NCBI RefSeq assembly: GCF_022539315.1
Contig: NC_066315.1
Location: 20,931,649 to 20,995,648, forward strand
Origin: Serinus canaria
Taxonomy: Eukaryota; Chordata; Aves; Passeriformes; Fringillidae
Direction: 5' to 3'
DNA: 64,000 nt
In this document: piece by piece, positions 32,162-44,002 of the stretch
Numbering within the stretch: position 1 is the stretch's first letter
Layout of the letters: each line of letters begins with the position of its first letter
Position numbers and translations under genes: made by a program
Notes under the pieces: generated by a model
Told to the model about the DNA's origin: nothing
The model's input: the letters and a program-made list of their open reading frames with translations, nothing else
The model's database searches: none

Positions 32162-32372
32162 CTACTTAAAAGTCAACCACCGCTTTGGATTTGCTAGGAG
32201 TATTTTATCAATTTTATCTTGGGATATGCCTCTAATTAGCATTTTGGGAACTATATTTTTTAGGATATGTGAATATCCATGACCTCCATATTTCATCAAC
32301 CTGTTCTTGGTGTGCACATCATGAGCCATCAGAATTCTGTCTTCATAGCCTTCATCAATCAGCGTACGGATC
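32162..32372 (-). CDS. PTER: PTER coding exon 4 (codons 280-349 and stop)
   Basis: The exon follows a TTTTGCAG acceptor and encodes IRTLIDEG, then DRILMAHD with Asp298, the sixth metal ligand. It continues with [11 protein letters not shown], a hallmark of PTER, and the C-terminus RWLTFK, with the natural TAG at 32162-32164. Joined to the other exons, the reading frame is exactly 350 codons including the stop, the length of human PTER (349 residues). Confidence 0.93.
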
Positions 32373-35300
32373 CTGCAAAAGTCGGAAGCATCCCTGTCAG
32401 TGAGAGTTCTCACTGTAACAGCATTTACATTTCTTACATTACTCTACTTCTGGACTGTATTATAACACAAAATACTTAGGTGCTCAGAGGATATACTCCT
32501 TACATTTACCTGAAAATAAAATACATTTTTTATTGCACGAAAAATATCCCACTTCTGAAAATACAACACCACTTATATTAAAATGGAGAAGTAAAACTTT
32601 GCTTTTGGCACATGACTTTGCATTTCCAGACCCATAAATTCCACAGAGGAATTCAAGAACTTCAGCATCACCACACACGGGACACAGGTTTTATATAAAT
32701 GAGTAAATAATAATTTCCTACATAAATTCCTTCTCAGCTGGTTACTTTTTGCTGCTGTCACAAGGCTGTTCCCATTACATTTGCTGATGACCAGACTCTG
32801 TGTGTGACAGGCCTTTAGAGCCTGGCTCAATTACATAAATACTTTAGGATCTTTGGTTGAATCCCATTTAGCAAAGCAGGTTAATAAAAAGTTGAAGTTG
32901 TCAGTATCACACTCCATATAGACAGTTACCATCAAAACACATTGCAAAGATGTTCATTAAAGAAGACAAAGAAGACTGGCATGACACAGCACATGCCAGG
33001 AAATAAGGGGCATTAATTAATATGGCAGTGCAGCTAAACAGCCTTGGCAAAATGACAAGTCAGCTTGGAAAAAGAAGTAATCCTTCTGGTCACGCTCTTG
33101 TAGCAGAACTACTGCAAGTCCTTCTGCTTCATGTTTCATTCAGGTAGCCTTACTCCCTTGATCAGCTCATTTTTTTAGCATTTGTGTTATGTGGATGTCT
33201 ACACTCCTGTATTGCATGACTGTCAAGTTTCTCAGTAAGCTTCTGTTTAGTTTGGCAGAGGATTACAGCACTGAAGTGGCAGGGACTGACAAACCAGCCC
33301 TGGAAAGTGCTCATTCCTCATGAAGGCCTCCAATTCCACCAGTTGCCAGCACTCTGCAATGTTTTTCATGCTCTGATCAGCATGACAACAAAAACTAGCC
33401 TTACAAGTACCCACACTGTATCTGAAAGCCCTTACTGACATTTTTTTATTACAGGTAGTTACAAGGACATACATGTAGCAGCACCTAATGAGCGTGGGCA
33501 GCAGAAAGAAGGCAAATAGGATAGAATTTGGTAAAATGTTATTGTTTTCCAAAAACCCACCATACATTGTGCCATACAGTGCACAACACTACAAAAACCA
33601 TAGTTTAATGACATCACAAGAATCTCCTCCAGCCTGAAATACAGAGAGACCACAAACCAGACAGAAAATAAAAGTAATGGCACTGGAGGGACTCAGTTTT
33701 TGCTGACCAAAGATATTATTAGAATCACCTCCTTTAATACTGGACTCATTTCATTGGTTGGGGAGGCATATGATTCTTTCCATTCTGTATCCATTGCTCC
33801 TTTTTGCTCATTACTCTATATTTAGTTAGTACCTTCTGACTCCAACCTGCCCCAGAACAGAAGTCAGTGTTTTGCTTGCATTGGCAGCAAACTGCAGCCA
33901 AACTGCTGAAGTACACAGACAGCTAAACTGGGTTAAGTAGGTATGTTATGACTACAGAAGTTTGTGCTTTAAACAAAAAAGATGTGAACAAGTATTTTAT
34001 ATTCAGTATTTTCATTTAGAGGTCAATCTGGTTCCTACTTCTGTGGTGCTGTTTCACAAAGAAAACCCTAAGGAGATTGCCCCAGCCATCCTTAGTCCAC
34101 TGTGGGTACACTGATATAACTCAAATATATACACTCACACTGTGCAATGAGAAGACAAACCTGTCATCTTTTCTTCCTTTGAACAGCCTGCTGCAAGAAA
34201 TACTCAGACACTAGAGTTTCAGGAGAGATAATGGTGGCTGAGCAAGCATCATGAATGGAATGAAAACTCTGCCACAGTTGAACATGCACTTGTTAACCAA
34301 GGTTTAGTCCAGTCCTCTCTAAATATTCCCCAGTTCTTCTCTAGATGCTGACTTTCCATGGTACAGGAGAGGGCAGGAGGCACAGCAGAGGAAGCAGCTT
34401 TACTCATTCTAAATGGGAAAACTGTGGATTCCTTGCAACAGTTTAAAATACTGAGTGCAAGACTGAGAGCATTGTTAAGAGAGAAACCATTTCTAGTGTG
34501 AAAAGCAGCAGCAAAAGCTTGGGAAGGTGGAAGAAAAGCCACAGCACCTTCTTAGGAGAGAACAGTTTGAAAACAGATTAGTTTAAAGATTAATCTGAAA
34601 ATGAGGGGGAGGGAAACTATGTCTGAGACGTAAGGGAAAGTCAGAAGTTACTTCATTAGTAATCAGCAATCATAAAATTTTTTTCATCAAGGAGAGTGAA
34701 AGAACTGTTTGTGACTCTGCAAGGTAAAAAGACACAGGCAGGATGGCAATCCACCCCTCAGACACCTGCCACTTCACTGCCCACAAACACTGTGGACAAA
34801 CAGCATGGCAGCATCACACCTCCAGATGGAGTGGAAGGAGTGAGGTGTCCATTCCCAGCTGATCCTACCTTCTCTCAGACAGTTTCTGTACAGAATGTAT
34901 CTTCTTGGCAAAACTTTGTGTTAGCACAGCACAACAGATTGGCCGTGCAGCTGAGCTGAGACTGCAGGTGCTGATGAGAAGCAGGGAAGAGGTATCCTGC
35001 CAGTGGGACCAATATTTTCACATTGTGAGTGAGTGTGAAGAGAATGGGAGCTCTGAAGAGACAGGAATCACATCCTTCAAAACAGAGAAAGGGCAAAAGG
35101 ACAGCGGGAGGAAAGGTGATAAAGTGCTTGGAAGAAAAAAGGCAGTTTTCCAGGATGGAAGTACAAATCCATCCAAAAATACCAATGACTTTTGCTGGGT
35201 TAGCAAACTAGTGAGGATATAAAACAGGCTCAGATGATGTTTAGTAGCAGCACTAAGTTTCCAATACTATGTTCCAAACAGAAGTACTTAATCCAACATA

Positions 35301-35646
35301 AATGCAATATTGTCAGCCTTTTCCTTTTTAGAGACTGTATCAATTTGACCAGATCAGCATGGAATTAGGACAGAGAATGAAGTTTAAAAAGCTCTTAATC
35401 TTCTTCTCAAGTAACTTCCTAGAACACTATGATTCTGCCTCTTCCTCTCAGAAAGAAGAAATGATACATGCTGCTCTAACTGTGTGACAGCAGCAGGGGA
35501 AAATGGCATTATTTCAGCATGATAGAAGACAGTTTTGAACAACAAGCAGAATCACTCTGTGATGGTCTTAAAACAAGTATTTTTTAATCAATATTATTTT
35601 TTTATCAATGGCTGTGCTATAGCTAAAGCTGCATGGGAGCAGATAC
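32373..35646 (-). other. PTER: PTER intron between coding exons 3 and 4
   Basis: 3,274 bases, GTATCT to TTTTGCAG. I see unique AT-rich sequence only. Open frames here are short and have no recognisable similarity. Confidence 0.85.
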
Positions 35647-35787
35647 CTTGCAATCCTTTCATTGTCATTTGGCATGTCAATATCCGGATGGAACTGGTAA
35701 TGAAGGAGCTCTGTACCAAACAGGTCATACTCTAAGTAACATCCAAGCTTAGCAAATTCGAGAAGTTTCTTTTTGTCAAATATGGTC
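35647..35787 (-). CDS. PTER: PTER coding exon 3 (codons 233-280)
   Basis: The acceptor TTCTGCAG is followed by G, completing Arg233, then [21 protein letters not shown] and the GTELLHYQ and [11 protein letters not shown] segments. The exon ends within the Arg280 codon at a GTATCT donor (phase 2). It is 141 bases with no stop or indel. Length, boundaries and sequence follow human PTER closely. Confidence 0.92.
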
Positions 35788-38700
35788 CTGCAGAACACAT
35801 ATAACACAGAGTCAGCACTGTAACAGGAATAAAACATCTTATGGTATGAGGACAGGTACTTAGTGATCTCCTACTTGCAAAGAAAAAATCAAATAATCTA
35901 CAATATAATTCACCCATTTGAAAAACAGGACTCCTGTTTGACACATGCAACTTAAGATGATACACGGTATTGTCCTTCTTACATTCATTTGGGATTCCAT
36001 GCATTAGAAAACCAAAACAAAACCAACTCTTTCCCCATGAAATAATGAAAGCCTCTACAATAATCTTTAAATGGAAAGAGGAAAGTTACTTACTTTTGGT
36101 ATCATTAACCCTCTCAACAGACAACCTAACAAGGAAGGACATTTAAGGAGGAGGTTAATTCATAGTGATATTAAAAAAACCTAAAACAATGGATTATCCA
36201 CACAAGACAGATTTACTTTCCCGAAAGAGTTACAGGAGACAGCTTCACCCAGGGCTTGTTTCATCCATCACACACCAGCAATATACAACTTTGTCTTTAG
36301 TTTCTATTCTGTACAGTGATGTTTCTAGATTGCCATTAGAACATAGCAATACATCATTGTTTGCACTGGGATCTGGCCAGGATGCCTTAAGGAAAATCTC
36401 TCACCAAAATACATAATGGCACTGTGAGTATCTGGGACATTGGCTTTGCAACAGATTTGAAAAGTGAAGGAACAAAGCTTCTAGCACCTCTCACTCATTT
36501 GGAAAAGAACAGCAACAGAAATAAGAGTTCTCTGGAATATTTTGAGTCTTCTTTGAACCATTTTTACCAAGTGTATAAGCTGTTCAAAGAAAAACAAAAA
36601 CACTCAAGTGATACAATTTTATCTTTATAGCTGCTACACAATTTATTTTCTTTTTAAGAAGAAACCACATTTCCCAAGAGCAGCACAGTTAACCAAAAGG
36701 GCAGTAGGTTGTTGGGGCATTTTTTTATTATTGCAGATATTGATGTCACAAAGCAGTTTTATCTGATACAATTACATCACAGTCTGTTGCTATGGAAATG
36801 ACTGATGTCATAATTTCAATATTATGACTTAACTACAGATCAAGTAGGAGGAACAGATGGGTTGAGAGAGAGAAAATCCATGTTCAAACAAGCCTGCCAT
36901 CAGCAGGAGTGTAAGACTTGCCAACTGTAATTAATAAAAAATGTTATTTTAAAATAAATGTTACAGTTTACAGAGACTGAACATTTATCACCAAATGAGT
37001 TTTCAAAGTGCAGAGCAAAAGAACAGATTATTTTAAATCCAGCCCAGCTCAGTTCACAGGGAGACAATCGCCAAGAGTCTTCAATTCTGTGCAGGTGGCA
37101 AAAGCACCCAACAATCTATTTCAAAATCACAGCAAGAACAGTTTCTTTTGAAAACTGTTGTTAGTGTCATGCTTTTGGGTGCTCTATCCCAATGAAGAGC
37201 CAGAGAACTTTGTTTCCTCAGCCACTGGGTCCCACAGTGAGCCACAAGGACGTAGCAACAGCAGCAGTTCCCAGTTCAAATTAGGGATCCCTGAGCTGGA
37301 ATTGGGTGTTTGGGCAACACTGTCCCTGAACAGCTCTGAGCTCATGGAAAAGGAGGTGGGACATGGTGAAGCACCCTGTAATTTGGACCTCAGCCATAAA
37401 TACTGTGGGGACAGACACCAAACTGTTATGTTGCCCTGACTTTGTAACAGTTGTTGTGAGACTTCTAACAGAAATTACTCAGTGAGTTGAGTCAAGATGT
37501 TGATCTCCTTTATAACCTCAACCCCTAACAAATGGCTAAAGCAGAGGCTTAATAGCTTTTGCTTCCAGACTTTTAGCACACTGTAGTTCCACTATGTGGA
37601 ACTGCTACCTTTTTTTAAGGTGCTAAATTGCAAGACATGGTAGCTAGCATTTTATTTTATCATTTAATTGTACATCCACTGGAAAACTACCATTCTGTCT
37701 ATGTGAAATGCAGACATGAAATATGGAGCTATGTACAAATTTATCTCACATTTAAGGGATTGGGATGCTCCCACATGGATTTTTCTTACTGGAGGAGACT
37801 TAAAATGTTAAATGCACATTGCAAAGCCAAACTTCACAGCAGTTTATGTTATAGCAAGTGCCAACCTGAATGTGTGAAAGTAATGATAGAAAAAGATAAA
37901 AGGAAATGTCATATTGTGCATCAGTGGCTGTTATTGAAACTGCACCTCTGTTTTCCTACTTATATTGCTTAATTTCCATCAATTAATTATTTAATTCAAC
38001 AATTTACAACAGCGTATAAGAAGCAAAAAGCGATAATCGTATGTTTAAGTTGTATCAAAATGGGTATGTAAGTACTGATACCTGCATCTTGCTTAGTCCT
38101 CTTAGTCCTCTTTCATAGAAAGATTTAGGTAACCAGTTTGTTCTCAAAAAGGAGTAAAAAGTACAGCTATAGATACAGTGGAACATAGGTAAATATGAAA
38201 AGGAAGTAATTTATAAATATTCAAATATAATATCATGGCATGAATTTTATGCTCCTAAAATCGTCAAGTAGAACAAGGAGCTCTGTGTGAATAACAAACA
38301 CCTGTAGCTCAATTTGCAAGCTCTTATAGCCTGAAACCATGAGAAATTTGGAGCACAGTGCTGTTGCCTGTATTACATTCACACTGAGGGCAAACAATCC
38401 AATTGCTGAGAATCATATGACCACAGACAGTCTCCATTATTCAGCAACTGGCCAAACTAATCAATGCTTGGACATACTCCAACTCACCATGAGCAAGACA
38501 AGGTCATACAAAAGTGATTTGGTAATAGAGGCTATATTTCTAAACTGGAGACAGAAAAGCATCCCAATTTCTCTCCGTGCCTCATGTGGAGCTCCTGGCT
38601 TTTGTTCTCGAGGAAACTAAAAGTTAACTATCTGGTCTATGCTATGGACTATCCAAAACCCAACCCAAGCATTTTCTTTTTAAGCAGTACTTCCTCTGTC

Positions 38701-39196
38701 TGGTAGTAGAACATTAAAAATCTGCCTTTTGCTTTGATTGAGACTCCAGCCAAATTAAGGAAATCTCCATTAGCTTCTGTGAGATTTTGGCAAGGCCATT
38801 AAGAGTGACCCAGCTTTCAAAAACACTGTAAACCTAGCAACTTCCAACCCAATTTAGTGAGAGCTGTTCAGTGTCCAATGCTTTGTAAATACAGGGATTT
38901 GTGCAGGGATACATATTAATGAAATTCCTATTTTTAAAATGTGGCTACAATTATTCCTAATTCCTCTGCCAGGCTTTCAAAGACAGCATTTAAAATACCA
39001 AAATCTCTTATCAATGTGAATCTAAAACCTGATCCTGACTGTAGTGCTGGAGGCAGATCAAGCTCTATATAAGCATTTATTTTTGAGTCAATTAACTTGA
39101 GGGTAACACTCTATGTGAATTTTTCCCAGTGCAGTTCTGCAAAACCCCAGTGAGTGTGGTAACACTGCAGGAAGCACAGCAGAACAGTCTCCTTAC
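35788..39196 (-). other. PTER: PTER intron between coding exons 2 and 3
   Basis: 3,409 bases, GTAAGG to CTGCAG. Mostly AT-rich unique sequence. It contains an X-box-like motif with CRE-like elements near 36,740-36,840 and a short TTAGTCCTC direct duplication near 38,095. No coding sequence other than PTER was recognised. Confidence 0.85.
36786..36810. promoter_or_regulatory. X-box-like (RFX) motif followed by a CRE-like site
   Basis: GTTGCTATGGAAAT (36786-36799) closely resembles the RFX-factor X-box. It is followed 3 bases later by TGATGTCA (36803-36810), a CREB/ATF-type site. Another TGATGTCA lies about 60 bases upstream. The cluster is inside a PTER intron. Function is inferred from motif spacing only. 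Confidence 0.35.
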
Positions 39197-39462
39197 CTGT
39201 CGAGGTGAGACATGACTGTCTTTGAAGCATCAGCCCCAGCTTCCTGCAGAATGCGGATAATCTGGAAAGGGGAGTCGCTGTTCCTGCCAGGATGGATGAT
39301 AACAGGGCACCCAAGCTGAGACTGAGCCTCTGCTGTTGCCTGAAGCACTCTGTGTTCACTGGGAGTCAAAGGCCAGGAGCAACCTATTTCTCCCACCACA
39401 CCACACTTGATAATAGTCCCATCTGCTCCTTTGAGTACCTCATCAACAATAATCTCTGTCAG
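39197..39462 (-). CDS. PTER: PTER coding exon 2 (codons 145-233)
   Basis: This exon begins with [10 protein letters not shown] directly after a CTCTAG acceptor, in phase 0 with exon 1. It ends inside the Arg233 codon (AG|G) at a GTAAGG donor. It carries Glu169 in the GEIGCSW motif (metal-bridging or adjacent position in the family), His201 in CPVIIHPGR and His230 in MSHLDR. All are at the same positions as in human PTER. The 266 bases contain no stop and keep the conserved sequence, so nothing shows decay downstream of the TAG in exon 1. Confidence 0.93.
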
Positions 39463-41166
39463 CTAGAGAACAGGAAAATGAGATTTTTGGTTATTAATTA
39501 CTATTTGCAATAAATAGCATCAAATTTGGCCTATAGAAGCTGGGCTAGTTATGCTCCCAAGGTCTTTCTGAACTTATCAAATTAACAGCTGGGTGTGTGA
39601 AAGCACTGCAGTTAAAATCTGTTTTCTGTCAACTAAGGTTATGCTAGCCATTCACTAAGACCAAAATAAACACAGAAGCAAATCAATTTAACAGTATCCA
39701 GTCACACATTTTTCCAGGTTTGCCAAGAAAGCTGGTCTACATGTAATTTGAACTCTGACTTAGGCAGACATTAAGTTTTCTTGAAAAAAAAACAAAAAAA
39801 AAACAGGATAGTTTATTCCAAAACCTTTGCTTTGCAATCCTGAATTGCCTTCAGACACAATTCAATGTAATTTTTGCAAAACAAGAGATCAGAGAATAAG
39901 GAAACCTTGTCATACATATAGGGAAGAGAGAAACTCTGGCAAGCATCCTGAAGAGACAAGTTTAAGGCAAAACCTGCTAATGGGAATACCAATATAAAAC
40001 AACAGATCTGCTTATTTCAGAACTACAAAACAAAGCTCATTTGACAAATTTACAGGATCAAAATTAGCCTGCTTTAGAGTATGCATAGACAAAACCCATC
40101 AGAATCTCTTAATAAAACTACTTGGTTATAAAAACTTTTTTTTTTTTTTCCTAGAATAGGCCATATATCTTAAGCATACATTCAGAACTGAGAGCACAAC
40201 ATGGAACTGATGACAGCCTACCTTCTAAGTGCAGAGTACAAGAAATCTGTGGGTCTCCATCAGTCCATCAAACACAGAAGGGAAACCTTTGCCTTGAGAA
40301 ATCTATTTGTGTCTATGCTTTTTGTATCTATTTATATTTCAAGCCATGGAAGAACATTTAGGAAAAGCAGTACTCTTGAGTACAGTTTGGGCCAGCTTGG
40401 GTACAGTTTTGTTGGCAGAACTGCTCAAGTTTTGACCACTGATTTTTAAATTTAATTTGACTAATTTGTAAACTGTGACGGATTTTTAGAAAAAATTGTC
40501 ATCTCTATTCATACACATTCACAGACTCCTACCTTGGAGAGTTCCATTCCCTCTTCTCCTCATCACATTTTCTTATTAAAAGATGAATATTTATTATTAC
40601 AGGAACATCTGGGGACCTCAGCTATTATTAACACATTGTCTTAGTCACTGTACAAACATGCTGATGTAGACTATGCCCTGAAAAGCCTGGACAAATGATA
40701 GAGAAGAGAGCTATAACACACAGCCTGAGCAGAGCAGTGATTTACAACTACCTTATAAATATAACAATTATTTGTGCTTTTAATAAGAATGCTGGGTAAA
40801 CTCAATGGGAAGCAATTAGCCATAAAAAGTGACAGAAGAGGTAGCAAGGATAAACTCCTTCCTTAAAAAATAGTAAAAAACTCAAGATAGTTTGTGGTGT
40901 ACCAAATGTCCACACATGAACTACTGTATTTTCCTTTAACTGTTGCATTATAACAAATCCCTCAAAGAAAATGGAGCTTAAGAACTGGAAATTCTGACAG
41001 ATAAACCAAGCACATGAAAGTAGTGTTGCTCCAGATATTACCCACAAGCAGTAATGCTGTTCCCATTTTCCATGCTGAGCACCTCTGTATTCCATCTATT
41101 TTACTGGAATTTCTCTCCAGGGATAATTCACAGGACAGAGGCACTGAAGCAATGGTTAAGACTTAC
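39463..41166 (-). other. PTER: PTER intron between coding exons 1 and 2
   Basis: 1,704 bases, GTAAGT to CTCTAG. AT-rich with a 14-base T run at 40136-40149. No gene or recognised repeat family. Confidence 0.85.
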
Positions 41167-41598
41167 CTGCTCCACTGTCATGGCCTATGTTTGAGAAGAA
41201 TGAGTGGAATCCACATAAAACCCAGCACCAGCAATAATATGAACTCCAGTTTCTTCAGAAAGTTTCTTTAAAGTACTCATATCCCGGCCAATTCCTGTAG
41301 TTGTGTTTTCCACAATCGTCCCACCACCTGCTGCTTTAAAATGCAGCAGCTCCTCCCTCACAGCATCTGTCTCCTGATACAAAAGAAGGTTTTCTTTATG
41401 GCTGTAGGGATTTTGCTTAATCCAGAACAAGTTCTTCAGCTCAATGGGCCCATTAGACAAAGGCTCTTGGCCTGGAGATGGTGGACAAAAGCAGCAGCTG
41501 TAGTTCATAGTCAAGTGTTCATGAGTCAACGTGTAGCCAAGACAGTCTGGCTCCACAGGGCCCAAGACAGTCTGCACTTTTCCACTCAAGGAAGGCAT
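41167..41598 (-). CDS. PTER: Phosphotriesterase-related protein, coding exon 1 (codons 1-144), carrying an in-frame TAG
   Basis: PTER is a cytosolic member of the amidohydrolase/phosphotriesterase superfamily, now known to hydrolyse N-acetyltaurine. The exon starts at the ATG (41598-41596) with [13 protein letters not shown] and holds the family metal motif THEHL (His26, His28), the Cys-rich CCFCPP stretch, and VENTTTG. It ends at GAG CAG with a GTAAGT donor, phase 0. Similarity to human PTER is continuous across all 144 codons, except that codon 138 (Arg in human) is TAG at 41185-41187, between Thr137 and Ala139. Six normal codons (AMTVEQ) follow before the donor. A 3' splice site (T-rich tract then AG) ends 4 bases before the ATG, implying one or more non-coding 5' exons. 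As read, translation gives only 137 residues. Confidence 0.93.
41185..41187 (-). other. PTER: Premature TAG stop at PTER codon 138
   Basis: On the minus strand the frame reads TCT TCT CAA ACA TAG GCC ATG ACA GTG GAG CAG before the GTAAGT donor. Flanking residues HSSQT and AMTVEQ align with PTER on both sides without a gap, so this is a substitution and not a frameshift or splice artefact. The stop separates His26/His28 from the other metal ligands (Glu169, His201, His230, Asp298). A truncated product could not form the active site. The stop lies upstream of three further exon junctions and would be expected to trigger nonsense-mediated decay. Confidence 0.85.
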
Positions 41599-42156
41599 TT
41601 TTCTTTAACAAAGGGAAAAAAAAATCAGATCCTAAAGGAGTCTGGGAAAAAAGAAAGGAAACAAACATGTCAGAAGGAGCAGTGTTTTCTCAGGCAATTT
41701 CTGAAGTCCCTCCTCCCTCTTGCCCATGTAACTACACTCTGGGTGTGTTTGCTGGGATCTTTCCAAAAGCTGTTTGTAGCAGGGTGGTCAATATGAAAAA
41801 CAAGGCATTTATTTTACCTAACTGTGTTTGTATCAGTACTCCAGCAACATAAACACACCACAGTTTCAGTACATGGAAACTGTCATCATTTATTGTGCTG
41901 CAGTCAGTATCACATTAAGATAAATGTTTCCTATTTAATAAAACCACTGTATGTTCAATTAGGATTCTTTGCTCTTCAGCAGCTGTCAAATTTTGTCAGC
42001 CACCAGATGAACACACTTGGCACCAAGGCTGAATATTCCTCACTGGTATGTTCAGTATATTTTTTTCTGGCCTCCAAGACTCAGTATCCCTCTCACGTGC
42101 TAAGGAAGGTGTCTGTGTTTGGGCACCTTGCCTGCTGTTCTCTATGTGGAATGCAT

Positions 42157-42233
42157 GGGTGGGGGTGATAATCTGAATCTGCTCCTCTGGCTTGAGAGGG
42201 GTGGGGGTGATAATTTGCTCCTCTGGCTTCAGC
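42157..42233. repeat. About 40-bp degenerate tandem duplication
   Basis: GGTGGGGGTGATAAT...GCTCCTCTGGCTT occurs twice in succession, with a small deletion in the second copy. Confidence 0.8.
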
Positions 42234-43922
42234 AGGGCTCAGGTTCTCCTACCAGCTGTGCTGTGGAGGTCTGGAACAGCCCAGGACCACTCCTCTAAGG
42301 CTGATAACGGCCGCCAAGGATACACTACGGCCCACAAACAGCAGTGGAGACAAAGTGCTTTAGTGGGCAAATATTTTGCCAGTTAAGAGCAAACCTTAAT
42401 CTAACAATTTATATGTGGCTCAGCATCTCAGACACTTTTAAATTAATCTTTAATATCAATGAAAAAATGTTACTTCTCAAAATTTCAAACGAGCAGTGAC
42501 AAACACTGAGGCTGCAGTCTGGATCATGTCAAAAGCGCTCTGCCAATTTGGCCTAACTCACTGCAGGTTAGAATTTACTGCAGCTCTCCCCATTGGGATT
42601 TTGGTTTTTTTCCCCTTTGGGAGGGGAGGTAGTCCTGACTAACCAGCTCATGTTAGATCTTCCAGATGCAAGTCACAAAGGCTTGCGGATATATAGTTAA
42701 AATCCCTAGTCAACCAAAATCATGAGTTATGAAACAAAATACATGTTTAATCATGTCCAGAGGAAAGGACTAACTAGAGCATGCATTATTGATTAAAGAG
42801 AGAGGTCTTTCCCATTTCTGCCTCCCTTTTAGTGAATAATGTTATAAACATGGGTTTGTAACTGGTAAAGCCCTCAGAGGACATTTTCCTTTTAACTGCT
42901 AAAGTTAATCTACCAGGATGACAGAAAAACTGAAATCTGAAGGGCACTGAACTCTACATATCAAAGGGCACAGGAACATCAAGATCTCTTTGGGGAGACT
43001 TTGATCTCATGAGAAGCAGTCACTGTCAGAGCACCAATGCGCAAAAGTGACCCAGCCCCTGGAAAAGGCAGCTATTGCCTGCCCAGTGAAGTCTACAGTG
43101 CTGTGCTCATTGTAATATGAAGAGTTGGCCATCCATAAAAAAGAGAAATGACTGACAGACTATTTACTTGCCTTGTGTAAAAGCAGATTAGTAAGAACTG
43201 TTCTTTTAGGAATTTTTTTCCTGGACTAGCACGTCAACTTATTTGAGATGGTAGAAGAAATTACTCTCATAGAACAGACTGCTGGCTGATTAATAGAATG
43301 ATTTATTTTTCTTCCAAACAGATTAAGAAGTGTATGATTTCAGAAAATATTATTCTTGAGCAAATAATTAAAAGCAAAATACCTGTCTTAGTCAGAAACT
43401 GCTCCTAGCTGCAATTCAATTAAACAGTCATTAATTTCATCCTTGAAGAAGGCTGGAGTTCTGTATAGAGCAACCCACTATTTTGGAGAAAGTTCAATTA
43501 TCTGAGTCATTCTTACATGCACAACAAAGCAACTGACATAATTCTAAGCATTACCTTTGCTTTATTATTTTGCCCGCCCCCCCCCCCGCCTTTTAATGTT
43601 AAATATCTACACTCTGGCATTCTGTAAAACCCTGACAGCACTGAGTAATAACTACCCTCTGCATTAGATTCACACTTCTTTCCCCATGTTCACGGACAAT
43701 TTTACAATCCATTTATTAAGTTAGCAAACCAAACTTATATACAATTAAATACACAAGTATTTAATTTCTTTTGATAAAGCTTGACACAAATCAATTATCA
43801 GTTCTCATGCCAGATTTCTCTTGTAGCAGACACCAACCTGTTGATTTTTAAACTCTAGATTTCAGATTACAGCTCACATACAGAATTTACAGAACCTTTT
43901 GATTGAGGCCAAGAATTTTTAT

Positions 43923-44002
43923 AAATATAAGAAGCATCACAAAAAATGGAAACTGACACAAATAAATATAAGAGCATCACAAAAATGGAAACTGACACAA
44001 AC
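43923..44002. repeat. About 40-bp degenerate tandem duplication
   Basis: Two adjacent copies starting AAATATAAGA and ending GACACAAA, 41 and 39 bases, differ by small A-run and GA deletions. No gene nearby apart from the PTER upstream intron. Confidence 0.85.

Noticed and set aside
36786..36810. MHC class II SXY-type promoter
   Set aside because: The X1/X2 resemblance is real, but no MHC gene or start site is nearby. Kept only as a motif cluster.
41167..41598. PTER as a processed or long-dead pseudogene
   Set aside because: Introns, splice sites, frame and metal ligands are all intact. Only one codon is disabling, so an old pseudogene is excluded.
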